64,000 bases of DNA from Pseudorhodoferax sp. Leaf265 (GTDB lineage: Bacteria > Pseudomonadota > Gammaproteobacteria > Burkholderiales > Burkholderiaceae_C): the NCBI RefSeq assembly GCF_001422365.1, contig NZ_LMMT01000023.1, positions 62,001 to 126,000 on the forward strand, given 5' to 3'. A program made the translations under genes and the position numbers. The notes beneath the pieces are model-generated. The model was not told the DNA's origin. It did not search any database and was given only the letters and a program-made list of their open reading frames with translations. Of the stretch, positions 52,815 to 62,754 are shown piece by piece (position 1 is the stretch's first letter; each line of letters begins with the position of its first letter).

Positions 52815-53204
52815 TCAGCCGTTCTTCACGCCAAGCATGCGCTCCTTCAGTGCATTGCTCCTTCTCAGCACCCTGTCCGCATAGGCCACCGCATCCGCCG
52901 CACTGTCGTAGGCCTGGCCCGCGAAGGTGAACTGCCGCCCGTTGAAACCGACGCCCAATCGGTGCACCTGCGCGGCCAGGTCCGAAGGCGGCGCGGCGCC
53001 GGCGCTCGAAGGCGCCGGCGCGCTGGCCTCGGGGGCGTCCAACGGCGCGTTGTCAGGCGCTGCGCTGCGGCCCGCCAGCGCATCCCGGCCCAGCGCCTCC
53101 CTGCTCCGGACACCGAACGCGTAGTACCACGTCGCAATGACGTCCAGGATCGGGATGCATGCAGCGATCAGCAAAGCATGCAGCAGATAGTTGTTGAGTT
53201 CCAT
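52815..53204 (-). CDS. small membrane protein of unknown function
   Basis: A 129-residue protein with one N-terminal hydrophobic helix (NYLLHALLIAACIPILDVIA), a Pro/Ala/Ser-rich linker from about 55 to 80, and a C-terminal domain with FNGRQFTFAGQAYDSAADAV. That last block resembles a small conserved tail, but I do not recognise the family. ATG 53204 has GGAG nearby on the minus strand. It is convergent with the PAS-GAF kinase gene and divergent from the glucan synthase region. Confidence 0.6.
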   Translation of the reverse strand: MELNNYLLHALLIAACIPILDVIATWYYAFGVRSREALGRDALAGRSAAPDNAPLDAPEASAPAPSSAGAAPPSDLAAQVHRLGVGFNGRQFTFAGQAYDSAADAVAYADRVLRRSNALKERMLGVKNG

Positions 53205-53539
53205 GTTCGGCTCCATCGGCTGCGGACAGCCTGGCCCCATGGTGCGCCTGAATCGGTCGGCACGTGTCCGCGCGCATTGGCATTGTCCGCAGCATGGTCG
53301 GCCTGTTCTCTTGGGATGCCAGGCCGTGCACGCCGAATGTTCGCTACCGCACCGACGGGACCGTGCGCCGGCCCCAAGCTGTCGCTTCATCGCTTGGCCG
53401 GGTTTGCGCGTCTCATGGCGCGTGTCGCCACCTCCTGAGACCGGTCCGCACGGGCGGTGCACGCGCCGCGCGCAAGGCGGTTGGCAACACCTGCCCGGCT
53501 TGCTCAGCGGCGCACCGATTCACCGCACTGGGTACTTGC
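53205..53539. other. intergenic region upstream of the glucan synthase
   Basis: No recognisable gene is present in any frame. The region should contain the promoters for the divergent small membrane protein and for the glucan synthase, but I could not pick clear -35 and -10 boxes in this GC-rich DNA. Confidence 0.4.
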
Positions 53540-53755
53540 ATGTCTCGATTCGCTTCACAGAAACTCTCTTCCGATGCCATCGGCCGCGACGCCGCGCAGA
53601 TGGCCGCGCACATGCTCCAGTGCAAGGCAGCGCGTGGCGACTGGTTCGGCCTCGCCGGCGCGCTGCAGCGTGTGTCGGTTGCCACGGCAGGGCGCCTGGT
53701 CACCGTGGCCTGCCTGGGGGCCTTGCTGCTCGCCGCGCTCGCCGCCTTCCGTTGA
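53540..53755 (+). CDS. possible small membrane protein upstream of the glucan synthase
   Basis: A 71-residue reading frame. The N-terminal half is amphipathic with SRFASQKLSSDAIGRDAAQM, and the C-terminal 25 residues are strongly hydrophobic (LVTVACLGALLLAALAAF), suggesting a tail anchor. No clear ribosome site precedes ATG 53540. Its TGA overlaps a TTG in the glucan synthase frame (TTGA at 53752-53755), a layout that suits translational coupling. I do not recognise the sequence, and it could be chance. Confidence 0.4.
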   Translation: MSRFASQKLSSDAIGRDAAQMAAHMLQCKAARGDWFGLAGALQRVSVATAGRLVTVACLGALLLAALAAFR

Positions 53756-56700
53756 GCCGACGCCGTTTGACGCGTCCTTTGATCGATGGCCTGCCCGGCC
53801 TCAGCCGCTATGCGCGTGACTTGCTGGACAGAACTTGTGTCCCCGCGGCCGTCCATGTGCGTGCCGAATTGTTCGGCGTGCAGCGCTTCGCCGAGCACGG
53901 CCACAGCCTCGCCCATGCGCAAACGGTGTACCCGCCAGGCAAGGTGCCGCGCGGCACCGGGTTCTTCCCGCGGGTCGCCGAGAACCTGGGTGCGCTGCGC
54001 CGCGCCTTCGACTACATCGCGCTGACATCGCAGAACGGCCACTACATCTCGCCCGCGGCCGAATGGCTGCTGGACAACTTCCACCTGGTCGAAGCCCAGT
54101 TGCAGCAGATCCGCGAGGGTGTTCCGCGCCGGTACTACGCGCAGCTGCCCAAGCTGTCCGCACCGCCGCTGGCGGGCCTGCCGCGTGTGTATGGCATTGC
54201 CTGGGCCTACGTAGCGCACACCGACAGCGTGCTCGACCAGGCGCTGTTCACCGGCTTCCTGGAGGCCTACCAGGACGTCGCCGAACTCGGCACCGGCGAA
54301 CTCTGGGCGCTGCCCACCACCTTGCGCGTGGTGCTGCTGGAGAACCTGCGCCGGGTGGCGCAGGGCATCGCCGAGAGCAAGGTGGCACGCGAAGTCGCCC
54401 ATGCGGTCTGGGATGCAGCGGCGGATCTCTCGTTGCCCCAGCTCGACGCGCTGCTCGCCGGCATGGAAGGGATCGGACAGCGCGCCGCCTATCTCACGCA
54501 GCTGTGGCAGCGCCTGCCGGTCGAGCGCGGCGACGACCCACCGCCGGTGCGCGACTGGACCGAGCGCCACTGCGGCGACGGCCCCGCGCTGCTGGCCCGC
54601 GTACAAGGCGAGCAGGCGTCGACGAACCTCACGGTCGGCAACATCATCACCACCCTGCGCCTGGTCGGCCAGGTGGAATGGGCCGACCTCATCGACCCGA
54701 TCAGCCGCCCGCTGCGCGTGCTGCGGCAGTTGCCCAGCTTCAGCGAAGAAAGCGAGCGCACGCGCCAGCAGATCACCGGTGCGCTGGAGCAGCTGGCGCG
54801 CAACAGCCGCCAGACCGAGCGCACGGTGGCGCAGGCGGTGGTGGAGCGCGCCCTGGCCGCCGGCCGGGCTGATGGGGCCGTCGAGGACAGCAGCCGCGCG
54901 GCAGCGGCCACCGCGGGCTACCACCTGTTCGGCGACGGCCGCGCTGCGTTGCTGCAGCAGCTGGCGCCGCCGCCAGCCGGCGGCACGGGCCCCCGGCTGC
55001 GCTTGCGGTTCGGATCCGGTGCCACGCTGGCGCTGTGCCTGCTCGTTGCCACGGCAGGCACCGCCCTGCTGCTGGGCCTGGGCTGGCACCGGCTGCAGCC
55101 CGGCGACCCGGCCGCGCCGCCCTGGTTGCTGGCAGTGGCGGCCGTGCTGTTCGCCATGCCCCTGTTCGAGGCGGTGATGGCGTTGTTGCACCGGCTGGTG
55201 GCCGAATCCGCGCGCGTCGAGCCGCTGCCCCGCCTGAGCTTTGCAGACGGCATTCCGCCGCTGCACCGTGTGCTGGTGGTGGTGCCGGCGCTGCTGGGCT
55301 CGCCGGCTGCAGCGGCCGAGCTGGCGCAGGCACTCGAACGCCATTGGCTGGCCAACCGGGAAACCCATGCCCAGTTCGCGCTGCTGACCGACTGGCCCGA
55401 TGCCGACACGGCCTCCCTGCCCGCCGACAAGGCGGTGCTGGACACCGCGCTGGGCGAGATCGCCGCGCTCAACCGGCGCCATCCTCCCGGGCCGGGCGAG
55501 CCACCGCGCTTCGCGCTGTTGCACCGGCCGCGCCGCTGGTGCTTCACGCAGCAGCGCTGGATCGGCTGGGAGCGCAAGCGCGGCAAGCTGGAGATGCTGA
55601 TGCGCCTGCTGGCCATCGGGGAAGACCGTGGCTTCTTTCCGCTGGCACCGGGCCAGCGCCTGGCCGAGCGCATCGCCTACGTCGTCACGCTGGACAGCGA
55701 CACCATCCTGCCGCCGGGCACGCTGCGTGAACTGGTGGCCGTGGCGGCGCACCCGCTCAATGCGCCGGTCGTCGACGCGCACACGCGGCGCATCACGGCC
55801 GGCTTCGGCATCCTGCAGCCGCGCATCCTGGCGCCGCTGCCGGCGCGGGCCGAACGCTCGCCCTTCCACTGGCTGTTCGCCGGCCAGTGCGGCATCGACC
55901 CCTACAGCGCCGGCGCGTCCGACATCTACCAGGACCTGTTCGGCAGCGGCTCGTTCAGCGGCAAGGGCCTGCTGCACGTGCGGGCCCTGCACGCCACGCT
56001 GGACCGGCGCCTGCCCAACGACGCGGTGCTGAGCCACGACCTGCTCGAAGGCACACTGGCGCGCTGCGCGCTGGTCAGCGACCTGGCGTTCGTCGAGGCG
56101 CATCCGCACCACGCGGGCGTGGCCGCGGCGCGCCTGCACCGCTGGATGCGCGGCGACTGGCAACTGCTGCCGCTGATGCGGCAGGCCCGGCACTTCGGCA
56201 TCGACGCGCTGGGCCTGTGGAAGATGGCGGACAACCTGCGCCGTGCGCTGCTGGCCCCCGTCTGCGTGGCGCTGCTGGTGCTGGCGCTGTTCACGCGCGC
56301 GGTGCCGCTGGGCTGGGCCACGGCCTGCGTCGCGGCCGCCTTCGCGCTGGGACCGCTGCTGGGGGCGCTCGCGGCCCTGGTGCCCACGCGCCGCGGCATC
56401 GCATGGCGCCACTTCTTCGCTGCTGGCGCGACCGAACTGGCGCGTGCCGTGGGCGGCGCGGCCTGGCAGTTCGTGCAGCTGGCAGCCCAGAGCCGCCTGT
56501 CGCTGGATGCGGCGCTGCGCTCGCTGTGGCGGCTGACCGTCAGCCGGCGCCGATTGCTGGAGTGGACCACCGCCGCGCAGGCGCAGGCGCAGGCCGGCCA
56601 GGGCCTGGCACCCTTCCTGCGCATCGACGCGCTGCCCACGCTGCTGTGCCTGGCACTGGCCGCGGCGGCGGCGGCGCGCGGCCCGCACCCGCTGCTGGGC

Positions 56701-59700
56701 CCGCTCATGCTCGGCCTGTGGGCCTGCGCGCCGCTGCTGGCCTGGTGGGGCAGCCGCGTGCCCACCGGCCCGGCCCCTGCGCTCACGCCAGCCGAGCGGG
56801 CCTACGCCGACACGTTGGCCCGCGACACCTGGCGCTTCTTCGAGCAGGTGGTGGGCCCCGACGACCACCACCTGCCTCCGGACAACCTGCAGATCGATCC
56901 GCAGCCTGTGCTGGCGCACCGCACCTCGCCGACCAACATCGGCATGTACCTGCTGGCGGCCTGCTGCGCCGAGCGCTTCGGCTGGATCGACCGCGACGCC
57001 CTGGCCCAGCGCCTGGCAGCCACGCTGGACACCGTGGAACGCCTGGACAAGCACCGCGGCCATCTCTACAACTGGTATGAGACCCGCACGCTGCAGGTGC
57101 TGGCGCCGGCCTACGTCTCCAGCGTGGACAGCGGCAACCTGGCCGGGCACCTGGTCGCCGTCGCGCAGGCCTGCCGCCTGCTCGCCAGCGACGGGCATGA
57201 CAGCGCTGCGGTGCTGCGGGCGCAGGCCCTGCGCTGCGAAGCGCTGTGCGCCGCCATGGATTTCCGCGGCCTGTACGACGGCAAGCGCCATCTGTTCCAC
57301 ATCGGCCTGCGCGCCGACGACAACACGCTCGACGCCGGCTACTACGACCTGCTGGCTTCGGAAGCGCGCCTGCTGAGCTTCCTGGCCATCGCCAAGGGCG
57401 ATGTGCCGCGGCGCCACTGGTCGGCGCTGGGGCGCGTCTTCCTGCCGGTGGGCATGCGCGCGGGCCTCAAGTCCTGGTCGGGCTCGATGTTCGAGTACCT
57501 GATGCCGCTGCTGGTCATGGACGAGCCGCGCGGCAGCCTGTTGCGCGGGGCCAGCGGTGCGGCGGTGCAGGCGCAGCGCGCGTTCGCGCGCGCCCGTGCC
57601 CTGCCCTGGGGGGTGTCGGAATCGGCCTATGCCGCACGCGACCACTCGCTGGCCTACCAGTACGCACCGTTCGGCGTGCCGCGGCTGGCGTTGCGGCGCA
57701 CGCCGCTGGCCGAACAGGTGGTGGCGCCCTATGCCAGCGTGATGGCGGCCATGGTGGCACCGCAGGCGGCCCTGGCCAACCTGCAGCGGCTGCAGGCGCT
57801 GGGCGGGCGCGGCGACTTCGGCTTCTTCGACGCACTGGACTTCACCGCCGCGCGCCAGCTCGCGGGCCAGCCCGTCACGGTGGTGCGCAACTTCATGGCG
57901 CACCACCAGGGCATGGCGCTGGTGGCACTGTGCAACCTGCTGTGCGAGGCCGCGCCCAGGCGTTGGTTTGCGGCTGCACCGCTGGTGCGGGCCCACGCGA
58001 CGCTGTTGCACGAGCGCACGCCGCGCCAGATCATCGGCAGCGCCGATCCACGCACACCGCCCGAACCTCAGGGCCAGGAGGCGGCTGCCGCGTTCCGTTC
58101 GCGCAGCATCGACCCGAGCGTGCGCGGCTTCTTGCCCACGCAACTGCTGTCCAACGGCCGCTACACGGTGGCGCTGCGGCCCACTGGTGCCGGCGTGAGC
58201 CGCTGGCGTGCGTTCAACGTCAGCCGCTGGCGCGACGATCCGCTGCGCGACAGCCACGGCAGCTTCCTGTACGTATGCGAGAGCGGGCGTTTGGCCCCGA
58301 CATCGCTGACCGCGCTGCCGGCGCCGGGCCAGGGCTGGGTCTACCGCAGCCTGTTCCTCGCCGACCGGGTGCAGTTCGATGCCCAGGGCGACGGCCTGCG
58401 CCTGCGCACCCTGGTGCTGATCAGCCCCGAGGACGACACCGAGCTGCGCACCGTCACCGTCCACAACGAGGGGGCGGTCGCGCGCACGCTGGAACTCATC
58501 TCCTGCTTCGAACCCGTGCTGTCCAACCCCAAGGCCGACGAAGCGCACCCGGCGTTCGCGAATCTCTTCGTGCGCGCGCACTGGAAGCCCGAATGGCAGG
58601 CGCTGCTGCTCGAGCGCCGGCCGCGCCTGCCTGGCGAGCCGGTGGTGGCCGCCGCGCATTTCCTCGGCGCGAGCGAGGGCCGCATCCTGTCGGTGGACTG
58701 CCTGACGGACCGCCGTGCGTTCATCGGCCGCAACCGCACGCTGGCCCGGCCGGCGCTGCACGCGCAGCCCAGCGGGGCCGACGGCCAGCCCGGCACCGGC
58801 CTGGACCCGATCGCCGGCCTGCGCGTGCGGCTGAGCATCGGGCCGGGCGCCACGGCCAGCCTCACCTTCGGCACGACGGCCGGCGACAGCCTGGAGGGCC
58901 TGTACCCCAGCATCGACCGCTACCTGCAACCCACCCAGGTCGAGCGGGCCGCGCGGCTGTCTGCCACGCTGGCGCAGGTGCGCCTGCGCGACCTGGGCGC
59001 CGATCCGCAGCGCGACTTCGCGCTGCAGGACCTGACCACCATCCTCACCTACACCACGCCGCGCGCCACGCGGGAGCGCGGCCTGGTCGACCTGCGCGCG
59101 CTGTGGCGCTTCGGCATCTCCGGCGACAAGCCCATCGTGCTCGTGCGCATCCACGGTCCGCTCGGCATGGGGCTGCTGCATGCCCTGTTGCGCGCCCAGC
59201 CCTGGTGGGGCTTCGGCGGCGTGGCCTGCGATGTGGTGGTGCTCAATGGCGAGCCCGATTCCTATGCCATGCCGCTGCAGCGCGGCATCGAGGCCTTGCG
59301 CAGCGCGGTGGCGCTGCAGGTGCGCCACAGCTTTCCGCGGGAGGACGCAGCCGACTTCCATCTGCTGCGCGAGCGCGAACTCACGCCGCGCGAACAGGCG
59401 GCGCTGGCCGCGCTGGCACGGGCCGTGTTCACGGCCGACGGCCGGCCGCTGGAGCTGCAGGTGGCCGCGCTGCGCGAGGCTGCTGAAAGCGCCGCCCCCG
59501 ACCAGCAAAGTGCGGCGACGGGCCTTGCGCTGCCCTGGCTGGTGGCACCGGTGGCGACACCGGCGGCCACGCCGACCTTTGCATCCAGCGGCGAGTTCGA
59601 CGTGGCCAGCGGCGAGTACCGTGTCGACATCGGCGCCGACCAGCCCACGCCCAGGCCCTGGGTCAACGTGATCGCCAACAGTGGCTTCGGCTTCCAGGTG

Positions 59701-61947
59701 TCCGAGTCGGGCGTGGGCTACACCTGGGCCGTCAACAGCCGGCTGCACCAGCTCACGCCGTGGTCCAACGATCCGGTGTGCGATACCGCCTTCGAGCACT
59801 ACCTGCTGCAGGACCTGGACACCGGCGCGGTGCTGCCGCTGCTGCCGGCGAACGCCGACCGCCAGGCCGTGCACCGCGTGCAGCACGGCCAGGGCTACAG
59901 CATCTTCACGTGCCAGCACCAGCAGCTGGTGCTGCAGGCCACCTTCTTCGCCGACCGCGACGATGCCGTGAAGCTGGTGCAGGTGCGCGTGCGCCATACC
60001 GGCAGCGGCCGACGCCGGCTGCGCGTGCTGGCGCTGGCCGAATGGCAGCTGGGTGCGGCGCGCGGCCAGCGCCGCACCGTGCACACCTGGAAGCCGGACG
60101 CGCTGCCCGCCGTGTTCGCGCAGCAGCGCGAGTCCAGCGCCGGCTTCGGTGGCGCCACCGCCTTCCTGATGCTGACCGGGCTGGGCGGCCTGCAGTGGAG
60201 CTGCGAGCGCGGCGCATTCTTCGGGGCCAATGGTGCGTTGGAACTGCCGGAACGGCTGGCGCAGCGCCAGGGCAGCGGGCTGGATGCGTGCGGAGCAGTG
60301 GCCGCCGAGACCGTGCTGGAAGCCGGCAGCGAGGTCGTGGCGTGCTTCGTGCTGGGCCATGCCGGCACGGCCGACGCCGCCATGGCCCTGGCCCGGCGCT
60401 GGCAGCACCAGGACGTCGCGGCGGCACTGGCGCGCGTGCGCGGCTTCTGGGACGGGCTGCTGGGCCGCGTGCAGGTGCGCACGCCCGACCCGCTGTTCGA
60501 TGTGCTGGTCAACCGCTGGCTGCTGTACCAGACGCTGTCGTGCCGCATCTGGTCCAAGGCCGGCTTCTACCAGGCTGGCGGCGCCTCCGGCTTCCGTGAC
60601 CAGCTGCAGGACGCGATGGCGTTCGCGCTGTGCGAGCCGGACCGGCTGCGCGCGCAGATCCTGGCCTGCGCGGCGCGCCAGTTCCCCGAGGGCGACGTGC
60701 AGCACTGGTGGCACATGCCGGGTGGCGCCGGCGTGCGCACGCATTTCTCGGACGACCTGCTGTGGCTGCCGCTGGCGTGCACGCGCTATGTCGAGACCAC
60801 CGGCGACGCCGGGCTGCTCGACCTGCAGGTCGCCTTCATCGACGGCCCGCCAGTCCCGCCTGGCGCAGAAGACCTCTACGCCACCCCGACCCCCAGCGCG
60901 GTGACGGCCAGCATCTACGAGCACGCCGCGCGCGCGATCGACAAAAGCCTGGCCACGGGCGCGCATGGCCTGCCGCTGATGGGGTCGGGTGATTGGAACG
61001 ACGGCATGAACCGCGTCGGCCACGCCGGCCGTGGCGAATCGGTGTGGCTGGGGTGGTTCCTGTGCAGCGTGGTCGAGGGCTTCGCACCGTACGCCGATGC
61101 GCGTGCCGACCACGCGCGGGCCCGGCGCTGGCGCGTGGCACGCGCGGGCTGGATCACGGCGCTGCACGGCGCCGGCTGGGACGGCGCCTGGTTCCGGCGC
61201 GCCTTCTTCGACGACGGCACCCCGCTCGGATCGAGCGCCAACGCGGAATGCCGGATCGACCTCATCGCGCAGGCCTGGTCGGTGCTGTCGGGCGCTTCGC
61301 AGCCGCGCTACACCCAGGCTGCCATGGCCGCGGTGGAGGCCGAACTGGTCGATGCCGACGCCGGGCTGCTGCGCCTGCTGCACCCACCGTTCGCACAGTC
61401 CACGCCGAACCCTGGCTACATCCAGGCCTACCCGCCCGGTGTGCGCGAGAACGGCGGACAGTACGCGCATGCGGCCGTGTGGGCGCTGATGGCCCAGGCC
61501 GAGCTGGGCGACAGCGCAGCCGCCTGGCGCAGCTGGCGCGGGCTCAGCGCGGCGCACCGCGCCGCAGACGCCGAGCGCGGCCCGCCCTATGAACTCGAGC
61601 CCTATGTGATGGCAGGCGACATCTACAGCGCGCCGCCCTACGTCGGCCGCGGCGGCTGGAGCTGGTACACGGGATCGGCCGCCTGGATGCACCGCGCGGC
61701 GGTGGAGACGCTGCTGGGCCTGCAGGTGCGGGGCGAACGGCTGCGCCTGACGCCCTGCGTGCCGGCAGACTGGCCGGGCTTCGAGCTGGCGCTGCGGCTG
61801 GGCGCGCACCGGATCACGCTGCAGTATGCAAGGGAGCCTGCAGTGGCTGCGGCGCCCGTGCAGCACCTCGCGGCGGGCGAGTGGATCGACTGGCGCCAGT
61901 TGCCCTTGAGCGCCGTGCTGCGGATCGATGCGGTGCCACCTGCGTGA
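53752..61947 (+). CDS. ndvB: cyclic beta-1,2-glucan synthase (NdvB/Cgs type), GT84-GH94
   Basis: About 2731 residues, slightly shorter than NdvB and Cgs. It contains an N-terminal block VRAELFGVQRFAEHGHSLA, then SPAAEWLLDNFHLVEAQ. Membrane segments lie near residues 420-480 and 830-1000. The glucosyltransferase region has TLDSDTILPPGTL (about 646-658). Two carbohydrate-binding GT36-type repeats follow, and a C-terminal GH94 phosphorylase domain with its catalytic acid in GSGDWNDGMN (about 2412-2421). The enzyme makes and closes cyclic glucans that act in osmotic adaptation and host interaction. The start is uncertain: TTG 53752 overlaps the preceding stop, and other TTG codons follow. The matching exporter (NdvA) is not in the window. 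Confidence 0.9.
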   Translation: MSRRRLTRPLIDGLPGLSRYARDLLDRTCVPAAVHVRAELFGVQRFAEHGHSLAHAQTVYPPGKVPRGTGFFPRVAENLGALRRAFDYIALTSQNGHYISPAAEWLLDNFHLVEAQLQQIREGVPRRYYAQLPKLSAPPLAGLPRVYGIAWAYVAHTDSVLDQALFTGFLEAYQDVAELGTGELWALPTTLRVVLLENLRRVAQGIAESKVAREVAHAVWDAAADLSLPQLDALLAGMEGIGQRAAYLTQLWQRLPVERGDDPPPVRDWTERHCGDGPALLARVQGEQASTNLTVGNIITTLRLVGQVEWADLIDPISRPLRVLRQLPSFSEESERTRQQITGALEQLARNSRQTERTVAQAVVERALAAGRADGAVEDSSRAAAATAGYHLFGDGRAALLQQLAPPPAGGTGPRLRLRFGSGATLALCLLVATAGTALLLGLGWHRLQPGDPAAPPWLLAVAAVLFAMPLFEAVMALLHRLVAESARVEPLPRLSFADGIPPLHRVLVVVPALLGSPAAAAELAQALERHWLANRETHAQFALLTDWPDADTASLPADKAVLDTALGEIAALNRRHPPGPGEPPRFALLHRPRRWCFTQQRWIGWERKRGKLEMLMRLLAIGEDRGFFPLAPGQRLAERIAYVVTLDSDTILPPGTLRELVAVAAHPLNAPVVDAHTRRITAGFGILQPRILAPLPARAERSPFHWLFAGQCGIDPYSAGASDIYQDLFGSGSFSGKGLLHVRALHATLDRRLPNDAVLSHDLLEGTLARCALVSDLAFVEAHPHHAGVAAARLHRWMRGDWQLLPLMRQARHFGIDALGLWKMADNLRRALLAPVCVALLVLALFTRAVPLGWATACVAAAFALGPLLGALAALVPTRRGIAWRHFFAAGATELARAVGGAAWQFVQLAAQSRLSLDAALRSLWRLTVSRRRLLEWTTAAQAQAQAGQGLAPFLRIDALPTLLCLALAAAAAARGPHPLLGPLMLGLWACAPLLAWWGSRVPTGPAPALTPAERAYADTLARDTWRFFEQVVGPDDHHLPPDNLQIDPQPVLAHRTSPTNIGMYLLAACCAERFGWIDRDALAQRLAATLDTVERLDKHRGHLYNWYETRTLQVLAPAYVSSVDSGNLAGHLVAVAQACRLLASDGHDSAAVLRAQALRCEALCAAMDFRGLYDGKRHLFHIGLRADDNTLDAGYYDLLASEARLLSFLAIAKGDVPRRHWSALGRVFLPVGMRAGLKSWSGSMFEYLMPLLVMDEPRGSLLRGASGAAVQAQRAFARARALPWGVSESAYAARDHSLAYQYAPFGVPRLALRRTPLAEQVVAPYASVMAAMVAPQAALANLQRLQALGGRGDFGFFDALDFTAARQLAGQPVTVVRNFMAHHQGMALVALCNLLCEAAPRRWFAAAPLVRAHATLLHERTPRQIIGSADPRTPPEPQGQEAAAAFRSRSIDPSVRGFLPTQLLSNGRYTVALRPTGAGVSRWRAFNVSRWRDDPLRDSHGSFLYVCESGRLAPTSLTALPAPGQGWVYRSLFLADRVQFDAQGDGLRLRTLVLISPEDDTELRTVTVHNEGAVARTLELISCFEPVLSNPKADEAHPAFANLFVRAHWKPEWQALLLERRPRLPGEPVVAAAHFLGASEGRILSVDCLTDRRAFIGRNRTLARPALHAQPSGADGQPGTGLDPIAGLRVRLSIGPGATASLTFGTTAGDSLEGLYPSIDRYLQPTQVERAARLSATLAQVRLRDLGADPQRDFALQDLTTILTYTTPRATRERGLVDLRALWRFGISGDKPIVLVRIHGPLGMGLLHALLRAQPWWGFGGVACDVVVLNGEPDSYAMPLQRGIEALRSAVALQVRHSFPREDAADFHLLRERELTPREQAALAALARAVFTADGRPLELQVAALREAAESAAPDQQSAATGLALPWLVAPVATPAATPTFASSGEFDVASGEYRVDIGADQPTPRPWVNVIANSGFGFQVSESGVGYTWAVNSRLHQLTPWSNDPVCDTAFEHYLLQDLDTGAVLPLLPANADRQAVHRVQHGQGYSIFTCQHQQLVLQATFFADRDDAVKLVQVRVRHTGSGRRRLRVLALAEWQLGAARGQRRTVHTWKPDALPAVFAQQRESSAGFGGATAFLMLTGLGGLQWSCERGAFFGANGALELPERLAQRQGSGLDACGAVAAETVLEAGSEVVACFVLGHAGTADAAMALARRWQHQDVAAALARVRGFWDGLLGRVQVRTPDPLFDVLVNRWLLYQTLSCRIWSKAGFYQAGGASGFRDQLQDAMAFALCEPDRLRAQILACAARQFPEGDVQHWWHMPGGAGVRTHFSDDLLWLPLACTRYVETTGDAGLLDLQVAFIDGPPVPPGAEDLYATPTPSAVTASIYEHAARAIDKSLATGAHGLPLMGSGDWNDGMNRVGHAGRGESVWLGWFLCSVVEGFAPYADARADHARARRWRVARAGWITALHGAGWDGAWFRRAFFDDGTPLGSSANAECRIDLIAQAWSVLSGASQPRYTQAAMAAVEAELVDADAGLLRLLHPPFAQSTPNPGYIQAYPPGVRENGGQYAHAAVWALMAQAELGDSAAAWRSWRGLSAAHRAADAERGPPYELEPYVMAGDIYSAPPYVGRGGWSWYTGSAAWMHRAAVETLLGLQVRGERLRLTPCVPADWPGFELALRLGAHRITLQYAREPAVAAAPVQHLAAGEWIDWRQLPLSAVLRIDAVPPA

Positions 61948-61954
61948 TGCCGGT

Positions 61955-62218
61955 TCAGCGCGGCACTGCCTGCCCGCGCTGCCGCACGCGGCGCACCAGA
62001 TCTTCCACGATGTTCTCCATGTCCACCTTGTTGTGCCTGGCGGCGCAGGCGATGGCTGCGTGCACGCCGGCATCTGCGCATGGCACATGCAAAGACCGCT
62101 CCAGCGCACACACCAGCTTGAACCGGTGGATCAGGTCCGCGTCGCTCAGCATGCGCACGTCCGTGCCCACTGGCGCAGCGGCGCCGTCGCTGGCGGCATC
62201 AGTGGCCGGGCTGCACAT
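61955..62218 (-). CDS. hypothetical protein
   Basis: An 87-residue protein with no membrane segment. Residues 23-87 hold a helical-looking block (MLSDADLIHRFKLVCALERS and VDMENIVEDLVRRVRQR), while the first 22 residues are Ala-rich and less convincing, so ATG 62152 may be the true start. The full-length form overlaps the 3' end of the next small gene by 20 bases. I do not recognise the family. It lies convergent to the glucan synthase, 7 bases from its stop. Confidence 0.5.
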   Translation of the reverse strand: MCSPATDAASDGAAAPVGTDVRMLSDADLIHRFKLVCALERSLHVPCADAGVHAAIACAARHNKVDMENIVEDLVRRVRQRGQAVPR

Positions 62219-62405
62219 CTGCGCTGGCGGGCTCGGCCCGGTTGTCGATGTCGTTTCGCATCCAGTCGGTCAGGTAGGGCAGCGTGCCCTTCTGCAGCCT
62301 GGACTGCACCATCACGACCGCAGCGTCATGCATCAAGCGGGGAATCTTGCGGTGCCGCAGATAGCGCTGGATCAGCACCCGCGCGGCGAGTTCGGTATTG
62401 GACAT
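62199..62405 (-). CDS. small hypothetical protein
   Basis: A 68-residue basic protein beginning MSNTELAARVLIQRYLRHRK, with AAGGGG in front of its ATG on the minus strand, which supports expression. It contains no cysteine and no obvious metal or membrane motif. It overlaps the next minus-strand frame (61955-62218), so the two are probably cotranscribed. The family is not recognised. Confidence 0.55.
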   Translation of the reverse strand: MSNTELAARVLIQRYLRHRKIPRLMHDAAVVMVQSRLQKGTLPYLTDWMRNDIDNRAEPASADVQPGH

Positions 62406-62754
62406 GGACACCCCTTGGCCGGTTCGGAGACTCCACCGTAGCGCGTGGTGCCCCTGCGTCTGTGCGGCATCGCACAGGGTGTATGTGCGGCGGCGTACAG
62501 ATGGGCCGGCGCCGCGGGCGCAGCATGGGTAGAGGAACCGTGTTGGCCCTCGAGGTCCGGTCGGATGTCGTGTCTTCGCCTGTGGCGGCGGCTTCTGCCG
62601 CGCCTGCTGCGAAGCTGGCCCGCTCAGGCCGCACGCGATGCTGAGCCTGACCGTCGTGTCGCAGACGCCGGGGAGCATGTCTCCTTGCAGTGCCGGGGAG
62701 CATGTCTCCTTGCAGTGCCGGGGAGCATGTCTCCTTGCAGTGAAAGGGAAGAAG
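62406..62754. other. intergenic stretch holding a 25-base tandem repeat
   Basis: No gene is supported here. The right part contains three tandem copies of a 25-base unit (see 62671-62742). The rest should hold the divergent promoters for the small genes on either side. Confidence 0.5.
62671..62742 (+). repeat. three tandem copies of a 25-base unit
   Basis: Copies start at 62671, 62696 and 62721, each beginning GGGAGCATGTCTCCTTGCAG and continuing TGCCG; the third copy is cut after TG, and then GAAAGGGAAG leads into the next gene. Within each unit GGAG and CTCC can pair over CATGT, giving a row of three small hairpins. The array ends 12 bases before ATG 62755, so it lies in the leader of that gene. 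Confidence 0.85.

Noticed and set aside
53413..62109. Open reading frame of about 2900 codons on the strand opposite the glucan synthase
   Set aside because: It is codon-aligned with the synthase, so it is open only because the synthase uses no TTA, CTA or TCA codons. The sense protein has clear domains; the antisense product is composition-driven (His, Arg, Gln rich) and has none.
62671..62742. CRISPR array
   Set aside because: The units follow each other directly without spacers, there are only three, and no cas gene is present.
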